DNA from: Acanthochlamys bracteata
Lineage: Eukaryota; Streptophyta; Magnoliopsida; Pandanales; Velloziaceae
NCBI GenBank assembly: GCA_019914995.1
Contig: CM034135.1
Location: 5,148,501-5,212,500, forward strand
Reading direction: 5' to 3'
DNA: 64,000 bases
Shown: piece after piece, positions 61,401 to 64,000 of the stretch
Layout of the letters: every line of letters starts with the position of its first letter
Numbering within the stretch: the stretch's first letter is position 1
Made by a program: the position numbers and the translations under genes
Notes under the pieces: generated by a model
The model's input: only the letters and a program-made list of their open reading frames with translations
What the model was told of the DNA's origin: nothing
The model's database searches: none

Positions 61401-63884
61401 AAGGAAATGGCACGTAATAGCAACCAGAGTGAACAGAAACTGCCAAATTAAAAGATATGTGAAAATAGAAGGAAGACTAGACAATTGTTTCTGACCTTGC
61501 CTATCAAATTAAGCAGGCAAAGGAGAAGACAAAAGACTAATGTCCCACATTTTGACCAAAATAAACAAACATATACAAAAGAACAACTCCATGAATCGTT
61601 TGTATACAATAGTCTCTATGCACCATTATTGAAGTATAGAGTACATTATTAGCAAACTTTCTATATCCAGTACTAAGACTCTGATATGGTTAGAAGTACT
61701 AAATAAATAACTTAAAAATATTCAAATCACGTTAAAGACCACCATTGACAACCTCTACACTTACCACTCAGTCCTACATATTTTCAACTATCATGCACAA
61801 ACTCCCAGTTCCTTAGAGTATCATTCTTAACACCAAATCGAGGTGGTTTCGAGCACTGAATTAAGTTAACTGCACCATGTGCAAGAACCCTGAACCGCAT
61901 ACCAAGCAAAACACTTACTCGATTCTCATGTAAACCAACAACTTAAAAACATTAAGACAGCTGGGTGATATCTCACTCTTATCAGCCCCAAGAATAAAGT
62001 GCTTCTTTGTATGTCTGTTGCAGCCAAAGTCTTTATATGCATGCATGCTAGCGCCTGCCTCTTGAACCTGTTAGTTAATGTATTGGAATTTCCGATGCAA
62101 GGGGTGTTCTTTGGGAAAAAACAAAATGTGCTTCAGTGGTAGGTAAGAAGGATATGCACTCCAAAGAGAATGCAACAATTGTAGAAATCCAATCATCAAT
62201 TAAAGAGATGTGTAAATAACTAACCTCATTTAAATTAAGAAAGGTTGATAAAACAAACGATATACATGAGATAGTTAACTAACAGTGTCAATATCTTAGA
62301 AATAAGATATTAGGAATCAGGTTGGTGAATTTATACAAACAAGGTACCACTTTCTCCATGGATTAGGTATCTCCTTATCCATAGAGTGGACCCAAGCCAA
62401 GTCTTAAAGGTAGTAAATAACAATTAAATCCAGAAATCATTTAAACAAAGAGAGATCTATAAAGCAATATAAAGGAGCAACCACAAACCCTGAAGACAGC
62501 TAAACAGGCTTTCAACTACTTTTCATAAACCCAAGTCATCTAAACTTTCCGGCTATGGTCCACCCCAAGTCCTACTTTTCAAATTTTCACACTTAGCTCT
62601 CCAAAGTTTTATTTGAACAATTCTAAACTTTGATTTTCCGTGTTAGTAGCTCCATACTAGTAATGGTACAAATTCTCTACGTTAATTTTACTGAAGTGGA
62701 AAAACTGATTTAAAATAGTATTTTTTGAATTTCTATGATCTCTTTTTCAGGAGTTCTTACCTCTTCAAGAAAACAACAACCACCTTTTTGCAGTAACTGT
62801 TATGTAAAGCACAGCCCACCCATAGCAGTATTATGCTTATCTCCAGTTTTAAGTCTTCCATTCTTGTCTACCGTAACTCCCTTCGCCTACAACACCAACT
62901 CATATATTAACATAACAAAATTCTTGCCATAAAAGATGGCTCCATCTTTCTCCACTCTGACCAGCAACTAGAAACTATTTTTTGATTGGAAAGTTCTCCG
63001 TACCCCTCCACCTCTACCTTCACTATTTCTGCCACCATGAGTTTAAAATGATTCACACTCCAAACTAGAACTCTGCTTGATTGATGAAAGTTGTTTAAAT
63101 CAAGATGTGTTACACACAGCCTCAAATACAAGTGGACAACAATCACAAAAAAACTGAGCAAAATAAGCAGGAACAAGTAAATTCAAAAGAGCAGGTGACT
63201 CAGCTAAGTCAGAAAACGACAGCTTCATGATTTGACTGATTGCATGCATATAAGAAAAGTTAGACACTCCAACGCACTCGCTGCATATGGGAGGACTTAC
63301 AAATATTATATCTACTGAGTGATGTTTTGCTGAATATAACTAAAGAAAGAATGCAGCCACCAGAGGTTAAAATAGGTAATAAGCCTAAATTTTGAACACA
63401 AACTAAGCACATAGAATGAATTATCTGCATCCCCACGAATTAGTCAGATATATGAATTTAAGCATAGGGGAACAGGTGATAAACCTGAGGAACTAACAGA
63501 ATCACAAAAGCAGTAGTTAGTTTCTTCAATCAAGTCATAGTAAACGTCTGCCATCCAAAGGAAGGTAACGCAAACTCTCTCCTTGGATGAGCACAGGGCT
63601 TAGTCAAGTAGAAGGTTTTGTTAATGTGCTTGAGCGGTATGGAGGAAGGAATGCAACTCTAAAAGAAGGCAACCATAGTTGAAAACAACCTAAATAGGCT
63701 ACTGTTACATAAGAAATTAATCATCAGGCATGGTGTCCTTTAGTAAGCGATGACCAGGTGGTCCAGATTTCAATTAAAAAAGGATGATTAAATAGGTAGG
63801 GTTTATGTGTTGATAACTAACCAATCTGCATTCCAAAAACCCCAACAGTTAAGCAACAACAAAAGAAATCAACAGGCTACTTAG
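61401..63884. other. non-coding stretch, nothing recognised
   Basis: AT-rich intron-like sequence. Open stretches near 62735-62932 and 62907-63176 overlap on opposite strands and contain no recognisable domain. Confidence 0.3.
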
Positions 63885-63968
63885 CTAAGCAAAGAAGTGA
63901 CCACTTGATCGATTGAACAGATTTGAAAACATTGACGTTCCAATCAGCTCCATGTTAGGTGTTTCAAC
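63885..63968 (-). CDS. candidate exon, unrecognised, at the window edge
   Basis: After a good minus-strand acceptor (ATTTCAG) an open segment reads VETPNMELIGTSMFSNLFNR and SSGHFFA before TAG at 63885-63887. Upstream exons would lie beyond the window. Coding-like composition and splice site are the only support. Confidence 0.3.
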   Translation of the reverse strand, partial: VETPNMELIGTSMFSNLFNRSSGHFFA

Positions 63969-64000
63969 CTGAAATGATAAGTGATATGGTAAGAAACAGT

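Noticed and set aside
62907..63176. 89-codon minus-strand open stretch
   Set aside because: It has an N-terminal hydrophobic stretch but no family resemblance, overlaps an opposite-strand open stretch, and lacks splice or context support.
1..64000. tRNA, rRNA or other structured RNA genes
   Set aside because: I looked for T-loop (GGTTCGANNCC) and matching acceptor sequences and saw no convincing cloverleaf. The AAGTTCAAGTCCTCC stretch in the array has no partner stems.
1..64000. A novel multi-gene defence or metabolic system
   Set aside because: All recognisable genes are broken copies of CDC20, symplekin, transposon or X sequence. No set of intact neighbouring genes exists in the window.

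Overview
This window is nuclear DNA of a flowering plant, probably a dicot: it is AT-rich, its genes are split by introns, and it carries plant-type transposons. I find no intact protein-coding gene. Pseudogenes, segmental duplicates and old transposon insertions make up everything I can identify. Two runs of exactly 100 N (11477-11576 and 24829-24928) show that it is a scaffold of three contigs: 1-11476, 11577-24828 and 24929-64000.

Layout. Positions 1-3950 are mostly non-coding, with a few exon-like segments on the minus strand. Positions 3960-9115 hold three minus-strand pieces of a CDC20 (Fizzy-type WD40 activator of the anaphase-promoting complex) pseudogene, with an unrecognised gene segment ('X') downstream of the first. 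Next come a flank block present in several copies, a 260-bp Harbinger/Tourist-like MITE, and 474 bp matching the 5' end of a symplekin-like locus in inverted orientation. The middle contig is a tandem array of eight full and one partial X-related units of 1.4-1.7 kb. Its first three units are nearly identical; later ones are eroded mainly by short indels, which looks more like poor consensus than evolution. The right contig opens with three more CDC20 fragments and another flank block. A minus-strand symplekin (mRNA 3'-end processing scaffold) pseudogene then spans about 29.9-37.4 kb.

Positions 37.5-40.1 kb are AT-rich with small tandem and inverted repeats. From 40.2 to 54.8 kb lies a family of diverged plus-strand non-coding repeat units. 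A 1245-bp solo LTR (5-bp target duplication) and a 1.56-kb hAT-like element (7-bp target duplication) interrupt it; sister units preserve the uninterrupted sites. The last part, 57.1-60.3 kb, has another X segment and an N-terminal CDC20 pseudogene with its C-box heptamer and a TATA-like promoter. Beyond it are internal duplications and one exon-like segment.

Taken together, the window is a graveyard of duplicated CDC20-X-flank modules beside a dead symplekin gene, plus assembly problems around the X array. The strongest observations are the CDC20 pseudogene cluster, the inversion junction shared by 11003 and 37368, the questionable placement or orientation of the array contig, and three transposon insertions dated by paralogous empty sites. 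I found no novel functional system.
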